Shown here: in pieces, positions 37,034 to 46,892 of the stretch | Position numbering within the stretch: the first letter of the stretch is position 1 | How the letters are laid out: each line of letters opens with the position of its first letter | Source of the DNA: Siphonobacter sp. SORGH_AS_0500 | GTDB lineage: Bacteria > Bacteroidota > Bacteroidia > Cytophagales > Spirosomataceae | Direction: 5' to 3' | Assembly (NCBI RefSeq): GCF_002838835.1 | Contig: NZ_NHPP01000005.1 | Coordinates: forward strand, 1 to 64,000 | Length of the DNA: 64,000 nt | The notes under the pieces: model-generated | Told to the model about the DNA's origin: nothing | Database searches by the model: none | Seen by the model: the letters and a program-made list of their open reading frames with translations, nothing else | Made by a program: the position numbers and the translations under genes

Positions 37034-40000
37034 ATGGTCAATCTCCCCAAATTTTTATTAATCTTTATTCTGTTTATTGCTCATTTTTCCAGTGCTCAAA
37101 CCAACTTGGCGGGTGTTGCTGGAAAAATAACGACTCAGGACGGCAAGCCCCTGGATAAGGCTACCGTACAGATTAAAAATGAGTCTACTGGTTTTAAGAC
37201 CGCTACCATTTCAAATGAGAAAGGCGAGTTTCTCATGAAGGAATTGCCCCTGGGTTCTCCTTATTCCGTTACGGTTCAGTACGTAGGAATGGCGACCCAG
37301 ACACAAACTGGATTTTCACTCAACCAGGGGGACCTTTTACAGCTTTCCTTCCAGTTGGCAGAAAAGACGGAACAGTTGCAAGATGTAGTTATTTCTGCAA
37401 CTTCTTTAGGAAACAAGATCGAAAACATCGGGACAGCCACGGCGGTAACGGCCAAGGACATCAATCGACTGCCCGTCAACGGACGTAACTTCAGTACTCT
37501 TTCAGACCTTTCTCCCTTAAGTACGGGTAATAGCTTGGGTGGGCAACTAGGCTCTGCTACCAATTACACCATTGATGGTATGGCTGCCAGAGGAACCATT
37601 GCCGGGGGACAAACTGCCGGAGCCTACAGCATTACGATGGAAGCGGTGCGGGAATTTCAAGTAGTTACAAACCAATATGACGTTACGTATGGCAATGCAG
37701 GGGGTGGAACCATTAGTACCGTTACCAAATCGGGTACTAACACCCTCAGCGGGAGTGCCTTTACCTTCTTAAGAACCAATGGACTTGCAAGCCGCTATGG
37801 ATTGAATGGACAGCCTCGAAACTATCCTTTCCATACGTCTCAGTACGGATTCTCGCTGGGTGGTCCTATCGTCAAAGATAAAGCTCACTTCTTTGTCGCC
37901 TGGGATCGTCAGGAAAGTACCTTACCTCTATTGATTGCTCCGATTCAAACCGCAGCCGATGTTCTGCGGTACAACATTACCCAGGCTACAGAAGACCAAT
38001 TTTTAAAGATTGCCCGTAGCAAATACGGCGTTGGCAATGCTCCGCAATTTGGTCAGTTTAACCGCTTTAAAAATACCCATGCCCTGTTTGGTCGTATTGA
38101 CTGGCAGCTCAACTCCAAAAACCTGCTGACGATTCGTAATAACTTCATTTACGATATGGATAACCAGTCGGACGGCGATAACACTACTATTAACCTCTAT
38201 GAAGTATACAGTACCCGTAAAAGTATGACGAACAGTTTGATGGGTTCATTGCGAACAACCATCAATACGAAAGTGACGAACGAGTTGAAGTTGCAACATT
38301 TTTGGGAGTATAACCAAATGTTTGCCAATCCCCAGTTACCCTCGGATAACATTCCGAGAGCAACGGTTGGTAATATTGCATCGGTCAACCCTAGTGACAC
38401 TACCAAATTTTTGTATACCAACGTTCAGCTCGGTGGTCAACGCTATGGAGGTGATTATTTCAATAACCACCTGATCCAGCTCGTAAACAATTTGTATGTG
38501 AATACTAACAAATTCAACTTTACGTTTGGAGCGGGTCTGACCTATACCAAACAGAATTCGATTTACGGTAGTGAAACCAATGGTCGTTTCTGGTTTACTG
38601 GTTTAACGGCCTTCAATAATCTGGCCCCTTATCGCTTTACGCGGGATGTATATCTGAATAACAATCATAACATCATCTTCGATATTCTTTGTCCCAATGT
38701 ATACGCTCAGGCACAAACGACGATCAGACCGGGTCTGGACATCACCGCTGGAGTTCGTATCGACTATACTGATTATCTGACTCGGGCTAACTTTAATCAG
38801 ACGGTATTCAACACGCTGGGCTTACGCACCGATAATAAACTAACCACGCTTCAGGTACAACCTCGCGTACAGGCCACCTGGGACATCCATCAGAATGGTA
38901 AAGATATCATCCGTGTCGGCGGTGGTATTTTAGGATCGGCGTTGAACCCTTACTCTATGATTAACAATATGTTATTCGATGGTAGTAAGATCGTAAGTAT
39001 CGACGTAACCGGAAATCTGGTTCCTACCCCCGATTTTCCTGCCTACCGTAAAAATCCCGCTTCGGCTCCGGGTGTTGACTTAGTCAATAACACCAGTGTT
39101 CCGAAACTGTACACCATCAACATGAATGGTAAGGATGCTAAAGTACCAACGGTATACAAAATCAACGGTTCGTATAGCCACTTCTTTACTCGTAACTTCC
39201 GTATGAGTATCGCCGGTTACATGTCTTTTGCTCGTAATAACTACACGTATATCGACAAAAACATGGTAGACCAGCCTTTCTTCACCTTATCACAGGAAGG
39301 AAATCGTCCAGTGTATGTTCCTGCTTCTAGCATTAACACTTCAAACGGCTCTCAGAACTGGACGCTAGGCCGCAAAACAGACCAAGTGGGTCGTATTCTG
39401 GAACTGGAAAGCTTAGGGAAGGTAAATCAGGCTGCATTAGTAGTGGATGCGAACTACAAATACTACAAGGACGGCGAAATCGCAGCCTCGTATACCTGGA
39501 ACCAGACGATGGATAATACTTCGTACAACGGAAACGTAGCTAATACGGCTACCCTGGTTCAGTATACGGCTGGAGATCCCCGTACATTGAACAAAATGAA
39601 TTATTCGGACAACCATTTCAGAAACAAGGTAGTCGTATACGGAAATACCCCTTCGTTCTATGGCTTTAACCTGGGCGTTCGCTTCTCAGGATTCAGTGGC
39701 ACTCGTTACTCGATGATTGTTAATGGTAACATCAACGGTGACTTCGTAGAAACGAACGATTTAGCTTTTGTTTTTGATCCTAACAAAGCCGAAACTCCCC
39801 AATACTTGAAAGACGGAATTAATGCTATTTTAAATAACCCCAAGGTGGAGAATAGCATGAAGGATTACATCCGCAATAGCTTCGGTAAAGTTGCCGAACG
39901 CAATGGTGGCGTTAACCCCTTCTATGGAACTGTTGACATGCGTTTGACTTACAAAATGAAAACGTTCCAGAAACAATACGTGGAGCTTTCCTGCGACCTG

Positions 40001-40192
40001 TTTAACGTGGCTAACATGCTGAAGAGAGACTGGGGCGTTAATCACGCTTTGGGAGCTACTGCCCTATTATCCCGTGCTGGATTTGACCCCACTACCAACA
40101 ATTACAAATACGCAGTGAATACTAACGCCGGGGTATCTAACCTAAGCGGCAACCCTTATCAGTTCCAGTTGGGAGCCAGATATGGTTTCTAG
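37034..40192 (+). CDS. TonB-dependent receptor, Oar-like
   Basis: The 1,052-residue protein begins with a signal peptide (LLIFILFIAHFSSAQ), a CarboxypepD_reg domain (GVAGKITTQDGKPLDKATVQ), then a plug-like region with RLPVNGRNFSTLSDLSPL, NYTIDGMAARG and GGGTISTVTKSGTNTLSGSAF, and a large barrel ending GARYGF. RNF and VTKSGTN are marks of the Oar-like group, whose ligands are mostly unknown. No SusD-type lipoprotein follows, so it is not part of a SusCD pair. It stands alone between cobN and a strong terminator. Confidence 0.85.
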   Translation: MVNLPKFLLIFILFIAHFSSAQTNLAGVAGKITTQDGKPLDKATVQIKNESTGFKTATISNEKGEFLMKELPLGSPYSVTVQYVGMATQTQTGFSLNQGDLLQLSFQLAEKTEQLQDVVISATSLGNKIENIGTATAVTAKDINRLPVNGRNFSTLSDLSPLSTGNSLGGQLGSATNYTIDGMAARGTIAGGQTAGAYSITMEAVREFQVVTNQYDVTYGNAGGGTISTVTKSGTNTLSGSAFTFLRTNGLASRYGLNGQPRNYPFHTSQYGFSLGGPIVKDKAHFFVAWDRQESTLPLLIAPIQTAADVLRYNITQATEDQFLKIARSKYGVGNAPQFGQFNRFKNTHALFGRIDWQLNSKNLLTIRNNFIYDMDNQSDGDNTTINLYEVYSTRKSMTNSLMGSLRTTINTKVTNELKLQHFWEYNQMFANPQLPSDNIPRATVGNIASVNPSDTTKFLYTNVQLGGQRYGGDYFNNHLIQLVNNLYVNTNKFNFTFGAGLTYTKQNSIYGSETNGRFWFTGLTAFNNLAPYRFTRDVYLNNNHNIIFDILCPNVYAQAQTTIRPGLDITAGVRIDYTDYLTRANFNQTVFNTLGLRTDNKLTTLQVQPRVQATWDIHQNGKDIIRVGGGILGSALNPYSMINNMLFDGSKIVSIDVTGNLVPTPDFPAYRKNPASAPGVDLVNNTSVPKLYTINMNGKDAKVPTVYKINGSYSHFFTRNFRMSIAGYMSFARNNYTYIDKNMVDQPFFTLSQEGNRPVYVPASSINTSNGSQNWTLGRKTDQVGRILELESLGKVNQAALVVDANYKYYKDGEIAASYTWNQTMDNTSYNGNVANTATLVQYTAGDPRTLNKMNYSDNHFRNKVVVYGNTPSFYGFNLGVRFSGFSGTRYSMIVNGNINGDFVETNDLAFVFDPNKAETPQYLKDGINAILNNPKVENSMKDYIRNSFGKVAERNGGVNPFYGTVDMRLTYKMKTFQKQYVELSCDLFNVANMLKRDWGVNHALGATALLSRAGFDPTTNNYKYAVNTNAGVSNLSGNPYQFQLGARYGF

Positions 40193-40226
40193 AACTATAC
40201 CCTAAGGTAATTAACTTATTTTCAAC

Positions 40227-40259
40227 AAAGGCTGCCCGGAATTCGGGCAGCCTTTTGTT
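40227..40259 (+). terminator. Terminator of the Oar-like receptor gene
   Basis: AAAGGCTGCCCG and CGGGCAGCCTTT are perfect 12-base arms around GAATT, followed by TGTTT, 34 bases after the stop codon. Confidence 0.9.
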
Positions 40260-40672
40260 TGGTATTTCTATGCCTTCGATTGATAGGTTTTTACTCCACC
40301 TTTGGGCTGCGGGCTGCTTGCTTTAGTTTCTATTTATATAGAACTCCGCTTTACACTTTTATATCATTACCTGGAAAAAGAGTTATTAATCTTGGTTATT
40401 TACGAATAGCTTTGCAATGCCTCCAGAGTAGTTCAATTATACCCCGTCCCCTTTTACAATAAGGTCTCTTCCAACATTTGAGACAGGTATGAGTTAACTT
40501 CAGCTGCGATATTCTATCTAGTTCCTAAACTAACGACAGGTTCCTCCTGCCTTCCAAACCCTCCCTGATTTACCAGCAATAACTTCCTCTCTTTTCACTT
40601 CAAGATTGTCTTTTTTGGCTACATCCGTTGCCTGAACCAGATCGAACTTTGTCCCAATCAAACAAAGAGACC
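40260..40672. other. Intergenic stretch with one dispersed repeat
   Basis: The gap between the terminator and the SDR gene holds a repeat at 40505-40551, listed separately. A 67-codon frame at 40259 starts inside the terminator tail, is low in coding character and is not accepted. AAAGAGA just before 40673 is the ribosome-binding site of the next gene. Confidence 0.5.
40505..40551 (+). repeat. 47-base dispersed repeat, copy 1
   Basis: TGCGATATTCTATCTAGTTC and the following CAGGTTCCTCCTGCC block match 57538-57583 at 41 of 47 positions with one gap. The conserved end carries CCTCCT, complementary to a Shine-Dalgarno sequence. Confidence 0.55.
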
Positions 40673-41449
40673 ATGGTACTACAAAACAACACCATCCTTA
40701 TTACGGGCGGTACAAGTGGATTTGGCTATGAATTCGCTTCCCAGCTCCTGGCTATGGGAAATACCGTTATCATTACTGGCAGAAATTCAGAAAAGTTACG
40801 GGCCGTAAAGCAACAACTTCCTGCTGTCCATATCATTCAAAGTGATGTGAGTAAGGTGGAAGACATCATTGATTTGCATGAGCAGGTGATCCGCCAATTT
40901 CCGAACCTAAATATGCTCATCAACAACGCTGGTGAGATGCGGAAACTTAGTCTTCACCAGCCTCAGACCCTACTGGATATTACCCGTGAAATAGAAATCA
41001 ATCTGATGGGGCCGATCCGAATGGTGCAACAGTTTTTGCCCCACCTCAAACAACAGCCCCACGCGGCTATCATGAACGTTACTTCTGGTATTGCATTGCT
41101 AGCATTACCGATTTCACCCATCTATAGCGGCAGCAAATCCGGATTACGTGCCTATACACTGGCTCTGCGGGTACAGTTAAAAAACACCAGGGTCAAGGTA
41201 ATTGAATTGGTAGCTCCGGGATCGTCCACACCCCTAAATGATCAATTCAAGAACGAAGACGGATTTGATTCCAGCTTACTGATGGCTCCGGAAAAAATTG
41301 TGGCCGCGGGCATCGAAGGCATGCGGAAAGATAAAGATGAGGTTTTTCCCGGTCTGTCTAAAGTAATCCGAATTCTTAGCCGATTGGCTCCCCGATTCAT
41401 CATTTCTCAGCAGGCCAGGATGGGGGCATCAACCATGTACGGAAATTAG
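40673..41449 (+). CDS. Short-chain dehydrogenase/reductase (DltE-like)
   Basis: From ATG 40673, preceded by AAAGAGA, the product has 258 residues. It shows the NAD(P)-binding TGGTSGFGYEFA, the NNAG motif (LINNAGEM), the catalytic serine (MNVTSGIALL) and YSGSKSG with the Tyr-x3-Lys pair. The substrate is unknown; the group includes DltE-like oxidoreductases. It is followed closely by a small membrane protein and an AraC regulator, suggesting one operon in which the regulator responds to the same compound. A start at 40628 is possible but lacks a ribosome-binding site. Confidence 0.85.
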   Translation: MVLQNNTILITGGTSGFGYEFASQLLAMGNTVIITGRNSEKLRAVKQQLPAVHIIQSDVSKVEDIIDLHEQVIRQFPNLNMLINNAGEMRKLSLHQPQTLLDITREIEINLMGPIRMVQQFLPHLKQQPHAAIMNVTSGIALLALPISPIYSGSKSGLRAYTLALRVQLKNTRVKVIELVAPGSSTPLNDQFKNEDGFDSSLLMAPEKIVAAGIEGMRKDKDEVFPGLSKVIRILSRLAPRFIISQQARMGASTMYGN

Positions 41450-41474
41450 TTTCTCAATCTTTCACTATTCTTGT

Positions 41475-41819
41475 ATGAAAATAATTAGCCTATTACTCCT
41501 GCTTGTTTCCGCGTTTTTAAGTATTAAACACGGATGGGATTCTTTCCAGGCTACCAGTCCTGAGCAAACCGAGATGATGACACAATTGGGTATTCACAAA
41601 ACCATTCTTCCATATTTAGGCGTATTTTCGATCGTGGTAGGGTTGATGCTGTTTTTCCCGCCAACCTTTTTCCTTGGTAATAGTTTGAATGCTATTAGTA
41701 TTGTTTTACTCATGGCTTTTGCTTTAAATGCCGGGCAAAGTCGCTTTGCTTTGATGGAAATCCCCTTTCTTGCCCTGCCGTTGGTTCTCATTTGGCTAAA
41801 ACATCCCCTCGAACCTTAA
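41475..41819 (+). CDS. Small membrane protein, four segments, unknown
   Basis: The 114-residue product has an N-terminal hydrophobic helix (IISLLLLLVSAFLSI), a charged loop (SPEQTEMMTQLGIHK), and three further hydrophobic stretches. The layout recalls the DoxX-like/DUF4345 small membrane proteins, but I cannot assign it firmly. It lies 25 bases after the SDR gene and 14 bases before an AraC regulator, so it belongs to that operon. Confidence 0.6.
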   Translation: MKIISLLLLLVSAFLSIKHGWDSFQATSPEQTEMMTQLGIHKTILPYLGVFSIVVGLMLFFPPTFFLGNSLNAISIVLLMAFALNAGQSRFALMEIPFLALPLVLIWLKHPLEP

Positions 41820-41833
41820 AATGAAACCTCATT

Positions 41834-42742
41834 ATGGCTCTTGAAAAACCCTATCGAATTAAATCCATATCTGAAATCCACCACCTGTTAGGCCTGCCCA
41901 AGCCTCATCATCCCCTGATTGGGATTATTGATGTATCTGGATTTAAAAATCATTCGGATATCCGGGCGGTTCTGCTTGATTTTTACGTCGTGTCGCTTAA
42001 AAGAGGCTGTGACAAACTCCTCTACGGTCAACAGAAATACGACTTCGACGAAGGGTTGATGGCGTTTATGTCTCCCGGACAGATTCTGCGGGGGCAGGAC
42101 GAAAGTATCCCGGTGAATCTGGAAGGATGGATGTTGTTTATTCACCCCGATTTTCTGTGGAATACGCCTTTAGCCAAAAAAATCAGGCAATACGAATATT
42201 TCGCTTACGCGGCCCGTGAAGCTTTGTTTCTGTCAGATAAGGAAGAATCCATCATTAACGGTATTGTAGATCATATTCGAAGTGAGTATCATTCAAATAT
42301 CGATAAATTCAGTCAAGAGGTTATTATAGCCCAACTGGAATTGCTCTTCACTTATGCCCAACGATTTTATGAGCGTCAGTTTATTACCCGAAAAATTAGT
42401 AGTCATAAAACGCTGGATAGACTGGAAGAAGTATTAACCCATTGTTTTGATAACGACGCTTTACTCACGAAAGGATTACCCACCGTTCAGTATATCGCAG
42501 ACAAGCTTCAGATGTCTCCCAAATATTTGAATAGTTTATTAAAGCAACTAACGGGCCAGACTACGCAGCAACACTTGCACAATAAACTCATTGACAAAGC
42601 GAAGGAAAAACTATCCACCACCGATCTGACGGTTAGCGAAATTGCTTATGACTTAGGTTTTGAGCATTCACAGTCCTTCAGTAAACTCTTCAAAACTAAG
42701 ACAAAACAGAGTCCTCTGGAATTCAGGCAATCGTTTAATTGA
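41834..42742 (+). CDS. AraC-family transcriptional regulator
   Basis: The 302-residue protein has a cupin-like N-terminal sensing domain (DEGLMAFMSPGQILRG) and a C-terminal double helix-turn-helix: VQYIADKLQMSPKYLNSLLK and TVSEIAYDLGFEHSQSFSKL followed by FKTKTKQSPLEFR. It ends the SDR operon and probably controls it. The gap of 244 bases after it holds nothing I can name, apart from GC-rich inverted fragments near 42810-42840. Confidence 0.88.
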   Translation: MALEKPYRIKSISEIHHLLGLPKPHHPLIGIIDVSGFKNHSDIRAVLLDFYVVSLKRGCDKLLYGQQKYDFDEGLMAFMSPGQILRGQDESIPVNLEGWMLFIHPDFLWNTPLAKKIRQYEYFAYAAREALFLSDKEESIINGIVDHIRSEYHSNIDKFSQEVIIAQLELLFTYAQRFYERQFITRKISSHKTLDRLEEVLTHCFDNDALLTKGLPTVQYIADKLQMSPKYLNSLLKQLTGQTTQQHLHNKLIDKAKEKLSTTDLTVSEIAYDLGFEHSQSFSKLFKTKTKQSPLEFRQSFN

Positions 42743-42986
42743 GCAACTAGATGTACCTTTTTCACTGGCAGCCATAACGTATTTCTTTTTTCTTCTTTAA
42801 TCTGCGTTTGCAACCCTGAGCGTCGCAGACGAGCCCTAGGAGTGGGGTTTACCGTTTGACGATTATGAATTGTTAGAAAGCATCTGCAAGTTTCCCCCTC
42901 ACTCAAGTGAATAGATCATAATTGAAACCTGACCAAGAGTTGTTAATATTGGCAACCAAAATCGGTACGGTACCTCAGGTTCATTC

Positions 42987-43574
42987 ATGACTACTCAACT
43001 CCTCAAACACTACTGCCAGCAATTTGTCTCGTTAACCTCTGAAGAACTTGCCTTACTAGACACGTATTTTGTGCCTCTGCACCTGCAACGCCATGAATTT
43101 CTCTTGCAGGAAGGCCACGTCTGCCAGTTCATTGCTTTCGTTAACGAGGGGATTGTTCGCCATTTTCATACCAAAGAGGGCGTCGAGAAAACCTGCGACT
43201 TTTCGTTTCAGCATAGTTTTTTGACCGACTTTACTAGCCTTACCCACCGCGTGCCCAGTATTTTTTCGTTACAGGCGTTGCAGGAAACAGACCTGTTGCT
43301 GATTAAAAAAGAAAACCTGCTTCAGTTATACCAGCAATGTCCCAAATACGAAACCTTTGGGAGGTTAATGGCTGAAATGGTTGCCCAACGAGCCACCGAA
43401 ATTGCTATGTCGCTGTCGTCCGAGAAGCCCGAAGAGCGGTATAAGAATCTCCTAAAAAAACACCCCGATCTGTTTCAGAAAGTACAACAGAAATACATTG
43501 CAAACTTTTTGGGAATTAGCCCCGAAAGTTTGAGCCGAATTCGGAAAAGAATTGCCTTGCAGGAACGAAGCTAA
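42987..43574 (+). CDS. Crp/Fnr-family transcriptional regulator
   Basis: The 195-residue protein has a cyclic-nucleotide-binding fold in residues 25-115 (RHEFLLQEGHVCQFIAFVNEG, IVRHFHTKEGVEK) and a shortened C-terminal helix-turn-helix (VQQKYIANFLGISPESLSRI). No Fnr-type cysteine cluster is seen, so it is not an iron-sulfur oxygen sensor; the effector is unknown. The gene 71 bases downstream, of unknown function, is the closest candidate target. Confidence 0.85.
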   Translation: MTTQLLKHYCQQFVSLTSEELALLDTYFVPLHLQRHEFLLQEGHVCQFIAFVNEGIVRHFHTKEGVEKTCDFSFQHSFLTDFTSLTHRVPSIFSLQALQETDLLLIKKENLLQLYQQCPKYETFGRLMAEMVAQRATEIAMSLSSEKPEERYKNLLKKHPDLFQKVQQKYIANFLGISPESLSRIRKRIALQERS

Positions 43575-43644
43575 CTTAAGTCAACGTCTGGAGCCTAATG
43601 AGGGGCTGACCTTTGTGCAATCTTAACACACAAAGACACTCCTC

Positions 43645-44379
43645 ATGGCAGCTACCCATTTAAACCCTCAGCTTCTTACTTTGGAAAAGGTTAGAAGTTA
43701 CGAACAACAGTTACAGGACGTCATCGAAATCATTGACCACACTTACCTGAAGGACAAACTAATGGCGGTTGAGCAGGAAGCCCCCCGCCATCCAAATGAA
43801 CTTCCTAAAGTCAGGCTCGGGGTGGTTTATCACGAAGTAGCCCTCAATCTGTCGTTTTTGTCCAAAACCAGTTACCGGGGCTACGCTCAGAAAAGCTTCG
43901 ATCTACTTACGGCATTGGCGGAAAGTTCTGATGCGACGCCTGAATTGCTCCCGGTTATTTTGGCCTATCGTGCCTCCGCTCTTTCGCTGGTAGGAGCCGA
44001 GACGAAGAAGTTAAGTCTGCTCGGCAAAGCATTTGCTTTATTTGATGAAGCGGTTCGTACCTACGCTACGGTATCCAGTACTCCTGAATTTCTGCGGGGA
44101 AGTGTGGCGGAGAATCTGCCGTGGTTTTTCTTTAGCAAACGCAAAGTAGCCCGGCATGATTTCCAGTCGATCATTGAAAAATACCAGCAGAATTCTATCT
44201 ATGCAGACGCCAAAACGATGAGTTTTACTTACTGGGCCAATCAGCATCAGTCGAAAAAGCACCGACCGCAATCGCTGGAATACCTGGAACTGGCCATCAA
44301 ACTTGATCCTCATTACGAGGCGGGCCGGGAGCGGGCTGAAATTTTAAAGCAGAAGTTAATGGGCAACGTTACTTCCTAA
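43645..44379 (+). CDS. Helical repeat (TPR-like) protein, unknown function
   Basis: The 244-residue product is alpha-helical. The region VILAYRASALSLVGAETKKL and the C-terminal SLEYLELAIKLDPHYEAGRERA have the spacing of tetratricopeptide repeats. There is no signal peptide or membrane segment. It follows the Crp/Fnr regulator in the same direction, with a short gap, and may be co-regulated with it. I do not recognise a named family. Confidence 0.55.
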   Translation: MAATHLNPQLLTLEKVRSYEQQLQDVIEIIDHTYLKDKLMAVEQEAPRHPNELPKVRLGVVYHEVALNLSFLSKTSYRGYAQKSFDLLTALAESSDATPELLPVILAYRASALSLVGAETKKLSLLGKAFALFDEAVRTYATVSSTPEFLRGSVAENLPWFFFSKRKVARHDFQSIIEKYQQNSIYADAKTMSFTYWANQHQSKKHRPQSLEYLELAIKLDPHYEAGRERAEILKQKLMGNVTS

Positions 44380-44540
44380 CTGCCTGTAACCGATTCCCCA
44401 GAGTCGTTACTAAAGAACAGGTTTGGTTGAGTTCAGCTCTAATTTTGGGGTATTTGAAATTATTACTTCCGTTTTAGTGTATAGTAATTATCAAACTAAA
44501 TCCTTCTTCATTAGCTGGGGCCTTTACTCATTCTTTCCTA

Positions 44541-45770
44541 ATGTCTAAAAAAACGTATTTCTTTTTAATTCTGATTTTGGGCAGTCTTACTGCGTTAGGT
44601 CCTTTTTCCATTGATATGTACCTTCCGGGTTTTCCGGCCATTGCCAAAGCCCTGAACACAACCGCTGCCAAAGTCTCGCTTTCCCTATCCGGCTTTTTCA
44701 TTGGTATATCCGTGGGACAATTACTCTATGGTCCTTTACTCGACCGCTTTGGCCGAAAAAAACCATTGTTTATTGGACTGGTCATTTACATCCTGGCTTC
44801 CGCCGGTTGTGCGTTTGCCGATGATATCAATGCTCTCATCTTCATGCGGGTTATTCAGGCTATTGGCAGTTGTGCGGCGGCGGTGGCATCGGTTGCCATG
44901 GTACGTGACTTATTTCCCGTGCAGGATAATGCCAAGGTATTTTCTCTCCTTCTGCTGGTCGTTGGGGCTTCCCCCATGATTGCCCCCACTGTGGGTGGCT
45001 ATGTCACCTCGGCTTACGGCTGGGAAATGGTATTTATTATTCTTACGGGCATGGGAATAGCTATCTTACTAGCCGTTTTCTTGTGGCTACCAGACAGTTA
45101 CAAACCCGATTCTTCGATTTCGCTAAAGCCAAAACCTATCTTGCTCAACTTCTGGAAGGTCTTACGGGAGCCTCAATTTTATACCTATGCTTTCACCGGA
45201 GCCATCGCTTTTTCGGGACTTTTTGCCTACGTCTCCGGCTCACCCATTTTGTTTATGGAGGTTTTCCATACCGATGAAAAAGTCTATGGTTGGATATTCG
45301 CCTTTCTTTCTGTAGGTTTTATTGGCTCAAGTCAGGTAAACACCTTATTACTTCGTACCTACAAAAGCGAAAAAATTGTAATTGTAGCTCTGACTAGTCA
45401 GGTGATCATTGCCTTTACTTTCCTGTTTGTAGCCATTAGCGGCTGGCTGACGCTGCCCATTACCCTGGTCTTCCTGTTCTTATTTCTGAGTTGCATTGGT
45501 TTTACGAACCCTAACGCAGCGGCTTTATCGCTGGCTCCCTTTACCAAGAATGCAGGAAGTGCGTCGGCTCTGATGGGAGCGTTACAAATGGGTATGGGTA
45601 CACTGATATCGGTATTGATGAGTCAGTTTGAAGAACCTTCTGCTTTGCCGATGGTCATAGGGGTGGCAGGATCGGCCAGCATTGCTTTGCTGGTATTGTT
45701 GGTCGGAAGAAGAACGATTACCCGACAGATAGACGTGCAGCAGGATTCTGAGGCTGCTCTTTTCCATTAA
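44541..45770 (+). CDS. Bcr/CflA-family MFS multidrug efflux transporter
   Basis: The 409-residue protein has 12 membrane segments. It starts FFLILILGSLTALGPFSIDM followed by YLPGFPAIAKALNT, the Bcr/CflA signature, and contains GPLLDRFGRKKPLFIGL between segments 2 and 3 and RVIQAIGSCAAAVASVAMVRD in segment 4. These antiporters export antibiotics such as bicyclomycin or chloramphenicol, or metabolites, using the proton gradient. The exact substrate is unknown. It ends at a bidirectional terminator shared with egtD. Confidence 0.88.
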   Translation: MSKKTYFFLILILGSLTALGPFSIDMYLPGFPAIAKALNTTAAKVSLSLSGFFIGISVGQLLYGPLLDRFGRKKPLFIGLVIYILASAGCAFADDINALIFMRVIQAIGSCAAAVASVAMVRDLFPVQDNAKVFSLLLLVVGASPMIAPTVGGYVTSAYGWEMVFIILTGMGIAILLAVFLWLPDSYKPDSSISLKPKPILLNFWKVLREPQFYTYAFTGAIAFSGLFAYVSGSPILFMEVFHTDEKVYGWIFAFLSVGFIGSSQVNTLLLRTYKSEKIVIVALTSQVIIAFTFLFVAISGWLTLPITLVFLFLFLSCIGFTNPNAAALSLAPFTKNAGSASALMGALQMGMGTLISVLMSQFEEPSALPMVIGVAGSASIALLVLLVGRRTITRQIDVQQDSEAALFH

Positions 45771-45775
45771 TCAAT

Positions 45776-45817
45776 AAAAAAGGAGTGGTATCCAAACATA
45801 AATACCACTCCTTTTTT
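45776..45817. terminator. Bidirectional terminator between efflux gene and egtD-like gene
   Basis: AAAAAAGGAGTGGTAT and ATACCACTCCTTTTTT are perfect 16-base arms around a 10-base loop. The A/T runs on both ends let it serve the convergent genes on both strands. Confidence 0.92.
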
Positions 45818-45827
45818 CTAAAAAGCC

Positions 45828-46769
45828 TTACTTCACCCACAAACTATCGGTAAAGTAATGTTTACAATCCAGAAAATGATTCACTACTCTAAATCCATTT
45901 TTTCTGGCTAACTGCTCTATTTCAGCAAACGTATATTTACGAGATAACTCCGTCCAGATGAGTTCATTCTGATCAAAATGGAAGCTGCGTTCCAGATCTT
46001 CGATGTACACGTCCTGGCTTTTTAAGCTTACCAGATAACTTCTTACCTCACCATTTTTAGGATTGTAATCGCAATAAAAATCAAATTGATCCGGTAAAAA
46101 CATACCACCCATTTCGCGGTTGATGCGGTGTAATAAGTTGATGTTAAAAGCCTTCGTAATTCCCTGTGAATCATCGTAAGCCCGGCGAATGGTAATTGGG
46201 TTTTTCTGTAAATCAAAACCCGTCAGTAATTTATCTCCGGGTTTCATTTGCTCGTAAAACTGGCTTAACAGATCATCCACTTGCGGGGCTTCGTAGTTAC
46301 CAATGTTGCCCCCCAGAAATAAAAACAGACATGGAATGTCCGATTGAGCCAATACTTCCATCTGCGTGAAATAGTCCCCTACCAGTGATTTAATGGATAA
46401 AGAAGGTAATTCACGGGCCATGTTTTCTTCCAGAGCCTGAATGGCCTCTGCCGAAATATCAATCGGGACATAATGAAAATAGGCCCCCAATTCCGTGAGT
46501 TTACGAAGCAGTTGAAGCGTTTTGATACCATCTCCCGCCCCTAATTCCACGATATTGAAAGGCTCGGAAAAATCCAGTTTATTAATGATTTGTAAAGCCT
46601 GAAATGAAAGGATTTCAAACTCACAACTGGTGGGATAATACTCAGGCATTCGCATAATGTCCTGAAAAATCCGGCTTCCCTGGTCATCATAAAAAAACTG
46701 GGAAGAAATGTATTTACTGGAAGCGGTTAGACCCTCCTCAATTGCCTGATGAAATGCCGTAGTAACCAT
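45828..46769 (-). CDS. egtD: L-histidine N-alpha-methyltransferase (EgtD-like)
   Basis: The 313-residue protein has the EgtD layout: YYPTSCEFEIL near the start, the S-adenosylmethionine loop VELGAGDGIKTLQLL, LFLFLGGNIGNYEAP, and the C-terminal WTELSRKYTFAEI, whose Glu-x-Ser pair corresponds to the histidine-binding residues of mycobacterial EgtD. It trimethylates histidine to hercynine, the first step to ergothioneine. It lies 123 bases downstream of egtB; a hairpin in between may separate or stabilise the transcripts. It has no signal peptide and acts in the cytoplasm. Confidence 0.88.
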   Translation of the reverse strand: MVTTAFHQAIEEGLTASSKYISSQFFYDDQGSRIFQDIMRMPEYYPTSCEFEILSFQALQIINKLDFSEPFNIVELGAGDGIKTLQLLRKLTELGAYFHYVPIDISAEAIQALEENMARELPSLSIKSLVGDYFTQMEVLAQSDIPCLFLFLGGNIGNYEAPQVDDLLSQFYEQMKPGDKLLTGFDLQKNPITIRRAYDDSQGITKAFNINLLHRINREMGGMFLPDQFDFYCDYNPKNGEVRSYLVSLKSQDVYIEDLERSFHFDQNELIWTELSRKYTFAEIEQLARKNGFRVVNHFLDCKHYFTDSLWVK

Positions 46770-46836
46770 TCGTGTGAGGTTGTTCGTGTTTGGGTTGATG
46801 TTTTTTGTTTTCTGGCGGTTGGTTTCTCTGGTTGCC

Positions 46837-46886
46837 AGTGGTTGGTTGTTAGTTAGTTATTAATTCTATGTTATCTACCAACCACT
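46837..46886. other. Hairpin between egtB and egtD
   Basis: AGTGGTTGGT at 46837-46846 is mirrored exactly by ACCAACCACT at 46877-46886, with a 30-base loop. It has no T-run, so it is more likely a transcript-processing or stabilising structure than a terminator. Confidence 0.35.
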
Positions 46887-46892
46887 AACAAC

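Noticed and set aside
37034..40192. Possible SusC of a polysaccharide locus
   Set aside because: No SusD-like gene follows and the plug has Oar-type motifs.
40259..40462. 67-codon plus-strand frame
   Set aside because: It starts in the terminator tail, has biased composition and no start signal.
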